DNA from: Glandiceps talaboti
Lineage: Eukaryota > Hemichordata > Enteropneusta > Spengelidae
Direction of reading: 5' to 3'
Length of the DNA: 45,000 nucleotides
Assembly (NCBI RefSeq): GCF_964340395.1
Contig: NC_135561.1
Span: forward strand, 17,656,740-17,701,739
The notes beneath the pieces were generated by a model, which was not told the DNA's origin, searched no databases, and saw only the letters and a list, made by a program, of their open reading frames with translations. A program made the position numbers and the translations under genes. This document shows positions 1 through 10,888 of this stretch, one piece after another (positions within the stretch are counted from its first letter, which is position 1; each line of letters starts with the position of its first letter).

Positions 1-960
1 ACCGGAGCCTTCAAGGGAAATGCCGGGGAAATTAGGGGATGGTTATATTTTACAAATCGATTCTGGAGGAAGGCCATATTTTAGGATGGTCATATTTTAT
101 TTTGACTCATTATATTACCTAACTATAATTTTTTTGTGATTTTGGCATCCCATCGCTGCCACCGATGTCACATTCCACTGCTGAAACATCCCACTACTAA
201 GTCTATCATCACTGTACCGTAATATCAGGACATATCAGTCAAATTTCTGCTGACAACCAGTGAAGTGAAAACAATTGTTAGTTGAAGTTTGGGGAGAGGA
301 GTAAGTGGGTCTGACAGGAGTGAAGGGTACAGTGTGCTAAAATATTGGGGCCGGATAATGTGGTGGAGTGGGGATGTTGACCTTGTAATATTGATAGTGT
401 GCCTATCCAGTCTTTAGGAGTTCTTGCCTTCGGCTTTGCCCATTAGATTCAAAGACTGGAATGTAAGTAATGCCGAGCCTTCACACAAGAGAAATGTCAG
501 AGTGGTGGAAGTACTGGGGAAACGAGCAGTGCCTTTAAAATTATGGTGGCAGCGGTGGGATAGAGTCATTATAATTGATTATGGGTTCATGTCGCTTTTC
601 AAGTCTGACCCCATTTTAGCCCATGTTTTTGAAATATTTTGAACGGTGGGGTAATGATCAAAGATGTTCATCAGCTTGGTCGATCTATCAGGTTACAAAG
701 ATTTTAAACTCACAAGGAAATAAAGGTTTTAAGCATCGAGCTTTCAATCTGTCTTGGTCGACGATCCTCATCAGAATGACAAATTCCATAGTTACAGCTG
801 ACCACTATGGTGGAGGTAATGTTTTCGAGAAACGAAACGGGGGGAGGGTCAAGTTTTAGAAAACGCAATCGAGAGGAGGATCACATTTTATGAGACAGAC
901 GGGGACTTGATTTTTCCCCAGCCCTTAATTCCCCCTTGTAATTACTCAGTGAAGGCTCCC
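1..960. mobile_element. PIF/Harbinger-like MITE, copy A (near full length)
   Basis: Non-coding element with inverted ends: it opens with GGAGCCTTCA at base 4 and closes with TGAAGGCTCCC at 950-960, followed by TAA (961-963). The interior (about 85-360 and 470-620) matches copies at 7590-8353, 21963-22560 and 38206-39133. The 3-bp TAA flank and GGG..CCC ends fit the TWA target duplication of PIF/Harbinger elements; that class assignment is inference. The small open frames at 424-642 and 623-859 lie wholly inside it and share no protein signature, so I do not call them genes. The left flank is outside the window. Confidence 0.6.
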
Positions 961-1164
961 TAAACGAATATATATAAAGACAACCCGAATAGCTTAGAAG
1001 GCATATTTCAGAGTACCTCTTTGACACATCTGAAAAATATGAAAAGAAAACACGTGCTATCTAAATGCATTATATATGCAATCCACATTATTGATATACA
1101 GATGTCTATTGATAAAAAACATGATACATTATAAATGTGGCCACATAGACTGTAAGATACTTAC

Positions 1165-1278
1165 TACAATACCACTCGTCACTTTGGTCAGTGCAGTCTG
1201 TTTCTCCGTCACATACCCAGATAGGTTTGATGCATTCATTTCCAGTTTCACAAGCTATTTTACCTAGGTCTTCACAAT
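1165..1278 (-). CDS. Exon 4: LDL-receptor class A module 2
   Basis: A 114-bp phase 1-1 exon (acceptor TTTTCTCAG, donor GTAAGTATC). Six cysteines with [16 protein letters not shown] at the end, a textbook LDLa calcium site. The open phase at its donor means at least one more exon lies left of this one, either in 1-1164 (none recognised) or beyond the window. Confidence 0.87.
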
Positions 1279-4200
1279 CTGAGAAAAACAAAAGGTCAAC
1301 AACAAGTTAGTAACATCTATAACTCATGGTGTTCATATAGTCTTTAGTGATTGGCTTCCAGCGTGTCACATGGTATGAACTAGTGACCTACAGTGACCTC
1401 AATTTGCATAGATTGGGACACTTTTCATATGTTATTTTCCCTAGGGCACTATTCATGTAACACAGGAGTTCTACAGGTGATTTGTTTGGATTATGGAAAT
1501 ACTATGTGCCTGAGAATATTATGTTTTATAAAACACGTATTGACTGACCCTGCTCTAATAAAATCATAATACCCCTCGTGCTGTTATGAATAAAACTATT
1601 TTCCCACGACTTTTTGCCTTGGGAAATTGCTGCATAGCAGCTCTCGCTCGGGGGATAATATATAGACGTCTACTAGTGACTTCATAGCCAGGCAATAATT
1701 GTATAATATGTCTGTATGGACGATATCACAAACCAATTGTAAAAACAACATAACAAATGAATGATAAACCAAACCAACAACCTTTTGGGTACATATAAAA
1801 GTATGTCACTAGATCAATAGTTCGGTTCACCTAACTGCTATTCCACATATCTCACATTTAACGGTGATGATTAAAGATGTTCAGTAAGTATTATAACATT
1901 TGTGACTCCATTGAAACAGACAAGTTGTAGAAACAGTATTCAGATCTGGCCCATGTCACACAATAATGAACAAAAAATTCGTTCTTACCGCATCCGTCTT
2001 CGTCCGATTCATCGACACATTCGGTGTATGAATCACACCTGTATTGCAGTGGTATACACTGTCCATTATCACACTGGAATTCCGTTGTTTCGTTGCAATT
2101 ACCAGCGAATGCTGTAAATGATAAATAGGAAAATTATTTCAGGAAAATCCCTTCTCATCACAAAGGAAACCAATAGGGAGCTTGCAATCAAGACTGAGCA
2201 TGCTCAGTCGCAAAGGAATATGGGATTACCTGTAGTTATCTTAATACTTAATCTGAAGCCATCGATTAGAATAAACCTCCTACAATGGTCAGAGTAACCA
2301 TGACTAATTGTTTGTTGTTACAAACAATGTAAGAAGATTGTTTACAATACTGATTAATTCATATTTATCATCATATTTCCCATGATGCACCGTTCAAGAT
2401 GGCACTTTTGCAAGTTGGTTATTGACTTGAAATATTACGAATTTCTTCCGTTCACTTGTTTGCAATGTTATATAAAAGGATCAATAAAGCTGTTAACAAG
2501 TGACAAAACATTGAGTTCCCCCCCCCCATCTGAAATGATTTACTCCTTGAAAATAACCTTACCCTTGGAACCGAAATATGCTTTTAGTTACAGTACAAGT
2601 GATTACCAAGGGAAAATAAAATGAAAAAGTGGAATTCAACTCAAACTTTCCTGAATTCAATTTTTTCGAGAATGCTCAAAAGTAGTGTGATTAGACTTTA
2701 CAACTGTTAACAAACTGGCAATGATGATAAGCCAGAGATAAGGAAGCGATAAGCCAGTGATAAGTCAGTGATAACTCAGTAATAAGTCGTAAGTCAGTGA
2801 TAAGCCAGTGTTAAGGAAGTGATAAGCCGTTGATAAGGAGGTGATAAGCCAGTGATAAGGAAATGATAAGGAAGTGATAAGTCAGTGACAAAGAAGTGAT
2901 GTCAGTAATATGAAAGTGATAAAGAAGTGATAAGTGAGTGATAAGTTAGTAATAAGGAACTGGTCAATCACTGGTGAGGAAGTGATCAGTCGATAATAAG
3001 AAAGTGATAACGAAGTGATAAGTGAGTGATAAGAAAGTGATGAACCAGTAATAAGGACATGGTAAGCCAGTGATAAGGAAGTGATAAGTCAGTGATAGGG
3101 AAGTGATAAGCTAGTAATAAGGAAGTGATAAGCCGGTGATAAGGAAGTGATAAGCCAGTAATAAGGAAGTGCTCCAAATTGAATTTTTTGGTCAAGTGTA
3201 TCTACTCAATCTGCTGTGTTGTTTCCAGAAACCAAACAATAGCTACTGTCCTAAAATGATACAATGATGTGACCTACTTTGCGGTTCTATTCCACCAACA
3301 CATATATTATCATCATAGTCATCCACCAGTTCTTCGCAGTCAACATCAAAATCCACGTTATCTTTAGTGGCGGTACAAATTCTCTTAATCTCCTCACAAA
3401 GTGATTTGCAAGGTTTTCGATACAGTCCTCCGTCGATGCACTCCGGAGCGTAAAGATGGCAGGCAAAATATAGCGATTGGTTATGGCACGACATAAGGGA
3501 ACGAAACCCCCGTACTTTTGTTTCAGCACCAGATTGTGTGTAAATAAAATCGTTGGGAAAGACACTTTTATTATAGCTAACTACTCCATGACATAGTGAT
3601 ATCGTTAACTCTTCACATGACGGTTGGTTTGATAAAGCTGAAAAAAAAAGTTATCAACGTTAAAATTCACACTTTGAAAATTCAAAATACATTGTATTTA
3701 TGCTGTTGTTTATTACTACGCCAATAATTGCAAACTCAGAAGAATTGACATTTCCTCGGCATCTTATGACAACATGGATCCAAAACTGATCCCAGATATT
3801 TTAGAATTTGTTCATGCGCAAACTAAATGTACAGCTTGTTTCATATTAGTGTAGTGTTCGCTAGCTCTGTTTGATACAGCCACATAGTAACCAAAAAGAA
3901 TCTGCACATACTACACTTTAAGATAGCAAGATTGAATGAATACAGTGTATAGGACATTTTTGTCAAGATGCAAACATCAAAACATTGGCGACGTCCGCCT
4001 GGCTGCCTCTAGTTGTAGTATACATTGAAATGGTTTATTTCATTAAAGCGTGTGTACACTATTCCTCGAGTTTGTAGTATGGTCATAGAAAAAATTAAAG
4101 CAAAGAAAGAAAGTGCATTATGTGGGAAAGATACCGAACCGTATTAGAGGCTATATAGTAATTATTTATCATTCGATCGATCATTGAGTTGGTTCTACGT

Positions 4201-4323
4201 GTTCACAAAGAAGTGATGTATGATGACATTGGTCTACTTACTATAGACAACGACGACGACCACTAGTGCAGCAACTATCAATAAACATGTAAATAAAATT
4301 GCCACAACATGTTCAGTTTTCAT
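1165..4323 (-). CDS. Frizzled-CRD / LDL-receptor class A membrane protein, 5' part (corin-like), 3' end off window
   Basis: Four coding exons on the minus strand: 4242-4323, 3278-3637, 1989-2111 and 1165-1278, giving about 226 residues before the gene leaves the window. Each junction is phase 1 with consensus GT..AG ends. ATG at 4321-4323 is chosen because an in-frame TAA lies upstream in the same exon. The product has a five-residue N-terminus (MKTEH), about 22 hydrophobic residues, a complete ten-cysteine Frizzled domain and two LDLa modules with calcium-cage acidic residues. Type II anchor, Frizzled, then LDLa repeats is the opening of corin (the pro-ANP convertase) in vertebrates. SRCR and trypsin domains would be needed to prove that and are not visible, so 'corin-like' is inference. 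It could equally be a non-protease Frizzled/LDLa receptor or a secreted protein if the hydrophobic segment is cleaved. Confidence 0.8.
1989..2111 (-). CDS. Exon 3: LDL-receptor class A module 1
   Basis: A 123-bp phase 1-1 exon (acceptor TTTACAG, donor GTAAGAAC). Six cysteines are spaced as in LDLa modules, ending [10 protein letters not shown], which supplies the calcium-binding acidic residues. One module per phase-1 exon is the usual LDLa arrangement. Confidence 0.87.
2728..3170. repeat. Minisatellite, about 10-20 bp unit (AAGTGATAAG-like)
   Basis: Roughly 440 bp of imperfect tandem copies alternating GATAAGCCAGT and GATAAGGAAGT type units, inside intron 2 of the Frizzled/LDLa gene. The minus-strand open frame at 2986-3195 is a by-product of this repeat. 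Confidence 0.85.
3278..3637 (-). CDS. Exon 2: complete Frizzled cysteine-rich domain
   Basis: A 360-bp phase 1-1 exon giving 119 codons. It contains exactly ten cysteines in the Frizzled order: SCEEL, SLCHG, SLMSC, YFAC, APEC, RKPC, SLCEE, RIC, VDC and NICV. The motif [10 protein letters not shown] followed by [14 protein letters not shown] is diagnostic. The acceptor follows a T-rich tract ending TTTCAG; the donor is GTAGGT. Frizzled domains bind Wnt ligands or, in corin, position the receptor; the ligand here is unknown. Confidence 0.9.
4242..4323 (-). CDS. Exon 1 (coding part): start codon and hydrophobic signal/anchor
   Basis: Encodes 27 residues plus one base. After MKTEH comes an uninterrupted hydrophobic run with six consecutive valines near the end. 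The donor GTAAGTAG follows directly. A plausible acceptor TTATTTCAG at 4389-4397 suggests a further upstream 5' UTR exon; 4324-4388 would then be 5' UTR. This exon is too short to appear as an ordinary ORF. Confidence 0.72.
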
Positions 4324-4467
4324 GGTCTGTCTTTTAACCACTTCTCCTCTGTATGTAGATTCAATTTACGATCCCCCAAGATTGGAACCTGAAATAAGAA
4401 GATAGTTCATAGGAAATCAAAGACCTCTAGACTAAGTCTTTCTTCATGTGCACATGCCATTTTTCGC

Positions 4468-4468
4468 G

Positions 4469-4556
<88 letters not shown>

Positions 4557-4565
4557 CGTGTGTGC

Positions 4566-4597
<32 letters not shown>

Positions 4598-4672
4598 GCC
4601 TGTCTGTCTGTGTCCGTGTGTGCGTCTGTCTGTCTGTCTGTCTGTCTGTCTCTGTCTCTGTTTCTCTCTCTC
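4468..4672. repeat. (CTGT)n / (TC)n microsatellite
   Basis: About 200 bp of CTGT tetranucleotides with CCGTGTGTG interruptions, decaying to CT dinucleotides and a C9 run at 4679-4689. It lies just upstream of the first exons of the Frizzled/LDLa gene. Open frames on both strands here are pure repeat translations. Confidence 0.95.
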
Positions 4673-4699
4673 TCCCTGCCCCCCCCCCCAGCCTTCTGT

Positions 4700-6800
4700 T
4701 ATGCAAATGTATACGCGAGGATATGCACCATTTTGTATTGATTCACAGTTTCTAGCCAGTACTTTTTCTCTTTTTACAATTATAACGCTTTGTACCAGTA
4801 CTATTTACAGTATGCCTAACAACTAGGATAAATGTGCGTAATCAGCCGGCTGTGAACCATATGGTAGAGATTATAGTTTTACCCTCACTTTTGCATGAAT
4901 ACTCCGTTGTATCATGGAAATATCACCCATGGAAGTGGGTGACACTTCCAGTCCATGCTTATCTATGGCGAAGGATGGTGATCTCAATGCTAGCCTATTC
5001 ATGATAATCGTTCCATACGTTTTGCAAACGTTGTATTTCGTCACGAAAACTGTTAAAAGTACATACATGTATATATATTTACTAGAGGTTAAGCTTTTCT
5101 GTCTTGAAATGGTCCGGTTTAATGGTGAAAGGCTATAGTGAGATAGGTTATTCACGACCGCGTCTGATCACATACCGTATCTCACACAAAAACATTAATT
5201 AGGCGTAATTCAAATTTTGATTACCCGATTCTCATCCACTTGCTATTTCAAAACAGTACGTATGCGTCAAGCGCAATGATATCCAATTGGTTTGAGAATT
5301 TGCTGTACAAATCTCGCAACTGCATGTGATGCTATTGATTTGTTTGGTGTCAACTGAGTTCGATACCGTGTACATGTAATGTGATCTACGCTTGAATGAA
5401 ACAGGTATATATGCTAACATATATACACACATCTAATAGTATAGACTTGTTACGGTACCACTAGTATTATCGCGATGGTTATAAGTGGCATGAAGAGAGC
5501 ATAGAATGTCTATTTGAAGAACATTTGGTAGGTTTGACGCAGAATCGTGACTTATAAGCTATAGTATTAAGTTCAAATGTCGAAGCCATAATAAATATGG
5601 CAATATGCAGCAGTCGCGGTATTCATAATCTTCTCCGCTCCCACACAACTAACCAAACCGAAAACCTATCAGTGTAGGCATCACGACCAGGTGCCACGTC
5701 ATGTCTATGAATATATTTACGTAAAACCTAATACGAAACTCCATCATATACACCACAGTTCGCACGTAGAAATGGATTCCGATACGTTACGTTTGTACGG
5801 TCAAAAATTCACGACCCCACACACATGTTCACTCGGCCTCTTACCTTCAGCACAGTTTACCAAAATGCGGCTGTCTGGAACATAACATATCAGGAATACT
5901 AATGGTTTTATGTATAGAGTAATACTCGTTGATAATACACCGTACACGTAAAATAGATCCTTTTCTAGAATTCAATCAACCCGGATACAGTCCCGAATCG
6001 TCACTAATGAAATCGAGTGACTGTGCGGCGTACATTGTACCCATTCAGATGTCGATTACCTTTGTTATGCAAATTAGTGTTTATTATTCGAAAGGGAATA
6101 CTTAACAGTGAACGTCACCAGTAAATAGCAACCAAGGTAGTTTATTGTCAATTGTTTACACACGCTGTCGTCATCACAACTTCGCAGTTCGAATTTTCTG
6201 AAAGAGCGCCCTCGGGCAAGTACAGCTGGCATTCGTTAACTTTCGTTTTCAGGTGTACTTGTATAATTTATTGAACTTGTGGATGCTCTATCACAAGCTG
6301 TTAAAATCCTGTGTTTTTTTTTAAAAATATTTCATGGTAATTTTGTCTTTCCAAATTACGGAGAGCTGAATTTGATGTACGTTTGAAATATCGTTCTGTA
6401 GGTAATTCAACTTTTCCATTTAGTGCGAGCCAGCTTTATATGCCATGGCACTTTCGCCTGTTTTCTAAGGATTCCTTAGCTTTGCTGTAACTTGGTCTGT
6501 TTTGGTATAGTGTTGAAGGATAAAGCGGGCAACCCGTCTTTGGGTCGATATTTAGTCGATAACCAAAGTCTCGACGAAGGTAGCTAGGCTTTATCATACT
6601 ATATGGTTTGACCGTTTGAGTTCAGGGTCAAGTCTGAGACCTAACCAAGTCGATCGAACTGGTGGTTGCAGGAAAAAACATGATCGCGAGCAGATGTTAA
6701 TTTTTTTTTATATGTAACATATGGTTGGGATTTGCTGTACTTGTTGACGAGTGCCAAATAGCATTATACTAAGGGCTTAGAAATGTTGGGTTTGAGAGAG
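4700..6800. other. Intergenic stretch without recognisable genes
   Basis: Only short open frames with no family signature and no good splice context were found. It probably contains the promoter and 5' UTR of the minus-strand Frizzled/LDLa gene, but I cannot place them. Confidence 0.5.
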
Positions 6801-6811
6801 TTGAAATGAAA

Positions 6812-7099
6812 TCATGTTGTGAGATTGTTGATTCCATTGACCAATTCATCGTATAAGTTATCAAGGTTGGCGATAGGGTCACCTTTGAGGATGTTAGATA
6901 TCGTCAGCATTGCCGTACATTGGTGTATTAGATTGGAGCCAGGTGGAAGGTCATTGATACAGATTGAGGAAAGAAGTGGTCCGTAACGTAAACACTGCCG
7001 TCTGCCGATTTTTGAAATAGAACATCGTTTTAAAGTTTTGGGACTCAAATTTTGACGCTGAGTTAGAGGTATATGTTGATCGGAACTGAAATTCGCCAT
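6812..7099 (-). pseudogene. Decayed non-LTR retrotransposon reverse-transcriptase fragment
   Basis: The minus-strand translation contains YGPLLSSICINDLPPGS, matching the (Q)GS.LGPLLF.I.INDLP block of non-LTR reverse transcriptases, followed by LDNLYDELVNGINNLTT, which fits the region after the catalytic loop. The expected YADD motif in between is lost and the upstream match shifts frame, as expected of an old inactive copy. There are no other parts of a retrotransposon next to it. Confidence 0.55.
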
Positions 7100-7483
7100 T
7101 TACCGTACAGGACCTCGGGAAGGTGACGTCATACCCTCTTATTTTCAAGCAATTCAAAATCTGAGTTTCCTAGCTATTCAGTTTTGTTTGACAAGATGAC
7201 GTCGTTCAAAGTACTACGGTTACAACAACTATCTAAAATTCAAGTAGGTGTGTGTTAAATGCATACCAGAGTATGTCTCTTGTTGTGTAAAACATTTAGT
7301 TTGATTGTAAAAAAAATTCTATAAAAAATACACCGGCCTGATCCATAATGATCATAGTTAAGAACTTTGTTTGAGGGCAACAGTTTGTACAAACATTTAA
7401 TAAATAATCCCCGCCACTTCTAGTCTTGCTGCTAGACCCCTCGCGCAAAAATGAGCAATATGGCTATATACATGAACACACAC

Positions 7484-7495
7484 ACTCTCTCTCTC

Positions 7496-7589
<94 letters not shown>
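7484..7589. repeat. (CT)n microsatellite
   Basis: About 105 bp of almost pure CT. It replaces the expected left end of the adjacent MITE copy B. The overlapping Leu/Ser-only open frames are artefacts. Confidence 0.95.
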
Positions 7590-7592
<3 letters not shown>

Positions 7593-8353
7593 CTTTAGAA
7601 ATGGGATTGGGGAAGATCACATTTTACTTTGACTCATTGTATTGGATACTTATGATAAACATTGCATTATTTTGGGGGTTTTATCATTCCATCGCTGCCA
7701 CCGGTTCCAATGCAATTGCTGCCATTCGGGTTAGGGTTAGAGTTAAATTTAAGGTAACAGTTAGGTACCCAAGATATCAGCCTATATCAATCAAATTGCT
7801 GATAATCAATGTAATGAATTAATTGTCAGTTGTGATGTGAGGAGTGGAGTGGGGTCTCATAGGTGTAAAATGGGAACAGTTGGGAAAGATACGACGGATA
7901 ATATAATGTTGTGGAGATCATGATCGGTCCCGACAAAGTTAGGAATGTATATGTGCAAATCTGATCCTTGGAAGTTGTGGCCTTCACTGAGCTCAGCCAA
8001 TGCGATACAAAGGCAAGTATTTATTAATGCAGAGCCTTCACACACACACACACACACACATGGCAGTACATGGTAGTGGGAAATAACCAATGTCTTCACA
8101 ACTTTTTGACATTGGTGGCAGCGGTGGGATTAAATCCCTACAAATGATTCTGGGACTTGTGTCATTATACATTTCTGACAGCATTTCAACCAACATTTTG
8201 GAAATATTTAACGGGGGGGGGGTGTCATGTTTTAAAGAAAGTTGACGGAGGGCCACTTTTTAGCATGGCGCAATAGGGAGAGCATCACATTTTATGCAAC
8301 AGCCCGAGCCTGATTTCCCCCGGCCCTCTCACTTGTAATTACTGGAATCTCCC
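7590..8353. mobile_element. PIF/Harbinger-like MITE, copy B (left end lost)
   Basis: Same family and orientation as copy A: shared blocks include CCATCGCTGCCACCG near 7691 and the GAGCCTTCACAC block near 8033. The right end reads CTTGTAATTACTGGAATCTCCC (to 8353) followed by TAA. A short (CA)n at 8039-8060 and a G9 run near 8213-8222 lie inside it. The left terminus is missing at the (CT)n tract. Confidence 0.6.
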
Positions 8354-8399
8354 TAACTATCCAATAACCCACTCTCTGTGCAACCGACTTTTAATAATT

Positions 8400-8780
8400 G
8401 CCGATATTTGTAATGAATTGCCGATACGTTTGTAATACAACGGATAGCACCGAAGTAAAGCACTTTGTCTGTGTGCTACACTCACTTATAGCATTCATAT
8501 CAAGTGTAAAAGTATACTGTTTCAATTGGTTTATTTACAAGCCTGGCACGCGGCCCTTATAATGTGGTCAATTAGCAATATGAAACAAATTGAATATACT
8601 TTTACACTTGGATGCTATAAACGATAGTGATACTGAGAAAACGCTTTACTTTGGTGTTATCTGTTATAAACTGATTTGTAATAAATTCTGTGAACAACAA
8701 TTGTAATATGTAAAAATTGTCGATATTTGTAATCAATCTTATAAAAATATGTGTTATAAACCTGCCGACATTTGTAATAA
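8400..8780. mobile_element. Foldback (inverted-repeat) element
   Basis: Two arms of roughly 100 bp pair imperfectly: 8440-8540 (GATAGCACCGAAGTAAAGC ... AAGTGTAAAAGTATACTG) against 8580-8665 (ATACTTTTACACTTGGATGC ... CGCTTTACTTTGGTGTTATC). Copies of a GCCGATATTTGTAAT-like motif occur on both sides (8400, 8715, 8765). It resembles a non-autonomous DNA transposon; superfamily unknown. Confidence 0.55.
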
Positions 8781-8789
8781 AAAAACTAA

Positions 8790-10560
8790 AAAATTAAAGC
8801 GATTCCTCCCGACTATAGGAGAAATAGAGTTATAATTACACCGCCTAATCTAGGAATGGAGCTCAAACTTTTCTCATTGCTCCTACAGGATAGACAAGTG
8901 TTCTTGAAAATAAAACCTCGTCTTTCATTTTCTCGAGCAGATAACATGTGTTCATATTATTATAATGTTGTAAAGTGAGGCATGTGATCCAATCAGTGGG
9001 AACATCTCCTTGTTTTCACGATATTTTACTCTAGAAACAAATCAAAAGAGAGGTTGATATATGCGTGACTGGGTGATACTAGCAACTATTCATAAAATCT
9101 GTATATATACTTAGTGTACATGTTTGGTTCAATCATAGAAAGTCAGAAAGGTCAGAAAGGATTTCTAACTGTTTCTCCGGTCCTGTACATCATATGTTTT
9201 CTAGCACACACAATAGCCAGGTTTTCTCAATTAACCTTTTTTTATACGTAGCCAATAAACATCAGTATGACATTTCACGCCTTTAGGGGAGCTTATTGTT
9301 GCATTAGATACAATGTAATAAGATATGATTGCACATGTACTTTTTGTTAAAAAACGTTATCTTCGAAAACCTAAGTAATAAAAGAACTCCAGGGATCTAC
9401 ACATGACGCACGCTGTGAAGACCCTGAAGTACGCAATAGTACAATATTTACTATGTCGATAAATACATTTTGAAAAGGTTGGTTTATTGATTTTTATCAC
9501 TTTCGTTTTTCTCTTCATCATTCCAATTTCTGTTCGCGGCTAATCCTATATATATTTTATGGAATACCATGCCATGATCTAATTGTTGAATGACTAAGCA
9601 GGGGGAAAGGAAGACTCGTCTGACTAATAAGTGGTGATTTGATGGAGAAGTCAGTCAGTCTATGTCGACTGTGTATAGTAAAGAATCGCGCATGCGTATA
9701 TACGTCATCACTATTTATTCAAAATGTATACCTTTGAAGCGTCATAAAATCACAGACAAGTAAGAATATGTGTTTTAAAGTGCAATGTATCATATAAACC
9801 TCCACCCACAAAAGTAACACAATATAAAAGTCGTTAGTAAAGTTAAATAAGACAAAATATGTCAATTGATTTATTAAGAAAATAATTATTTCATTTAGTA
9901 ATAGTGCTTCTTTGCCATGTAAACTGATCTTAGTCTTGTTAGTATTATAAAGAGAACAGAGACTTACGATAGTGCACATTTTACAGAAATCGGTTGATTT
10001 GTCATTATTTATCAATATAAACATGTACTTTAGCTCAAGTCATGGTATATTTCAAATATAAGGCAAAACAGAATTGTTTCAGGTCAGGACATTTGTATAA
10101 AGTGGTGCGGATGTCGCGATTTTTCTTCTTCTTTTCTTTGTAATTGTCAAACCTCGAGCTCTCACGTAATCTCCGATTTATGGCAGTTACTGTTCTTTTT
10201 ATTTAGTACTTTAGAGCAAGTCTGTATGTGTAGTAGCTATGTCATTTGGTTGTTAATGATCATTCTCGCAAAACCAGAGCTGTCACTTCTTCCGCGACAA
10301 TCCGAAATAAAGCCTTATGGCAGGGGTGTCTTGGACGGTGCTGTAAAAGACGCTGACATTACAGTTACGTTGTTTACGACGATGGTTCATGATTGGATCT
10401 CCAGTTGTCTTCACTCGAAACAGTAATTAATGTATGGAGGGTTATTTTTGTGTTGTTTCCCAGAACTGCAGACTGCATGGGTTGGACAAACACTGTACAC
10501 AAAAAAATGTCTACGTGGGGGGGGGGGGGGGATTTATGTGGTACGCGAGCTGACTAGAAA
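8790..10560. other. Intergenic stretch without recognisable genes
   Basis: Low-complexity AT-rich sequence. The longest open frame (9719-10024, minus) is hydrophobic and unlike any family I know, with no support as an exon. A G run of about 15 lies at 10517-10531. Confidence 0.5.
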
Positions 10561-10563
10561 CAA

Positions 10564-10571
10564 CTCTCTCT

Positions 10572-10649
<78 letters not shown>

Positions 10650-10677
10650 CTCTCTCTCTCTCTCTCTCTCTCTCTCT

Positions 10678-10770
<93 letters not shown>
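10564..10770. repeat. (CT)n microsatellite
   Basis: About 205 bp of CT repeats with a few GGCT interruptions, lying about 120 bp past the stop codon of the GPCR gene, so possibly within its 3' UTR. The Arg/Glu-rich minus-strand frame here is an artefact. Confidence 0.95.
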
Positions 10771-10773
<3 letters not shown>

Positions 10774-10888
10774 TTGGCCTGATTCTGGTTGTTGCTCTCT
10801 CCTCTGAGATGATATACAGAAAGTTTCAGACTTAGTATTGCCAGTGTCCTCCGTTATAGGTACACAGTAATTGCATGTATATATATAT

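Noticed and set aside
424-859. Two small frames near the left edge as possible exons of the Frizzled/LDLa gene
   Set aside because: They are on the opposite strand and fall wholly in a repeated MITE.
2728-3170. Regular short repeats resembling a CRISPR array
   Set aside because: Unit is about 10-20 bp with no unique spacers and lies inside an intron of an animal gene; it is a minisatellite.
4407-4826. Long open frames rich in Cys/Leu/Ser/Val or Thr/Asp/Arg/Gln
   Set aside because: Pure translation of the (CTGT)n array on both strands. The same reasoning applies to frames at 7426-7632, 10570-10920, 12870-13205, 13669-13962, 14369-15339, 23524-23909, 42557-42943 and 44632-44920.
9719-10024. 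101-codon minus-strand frame
   Set aside because: Hydrophobic and AT-driven composition, no family features, no splice context.
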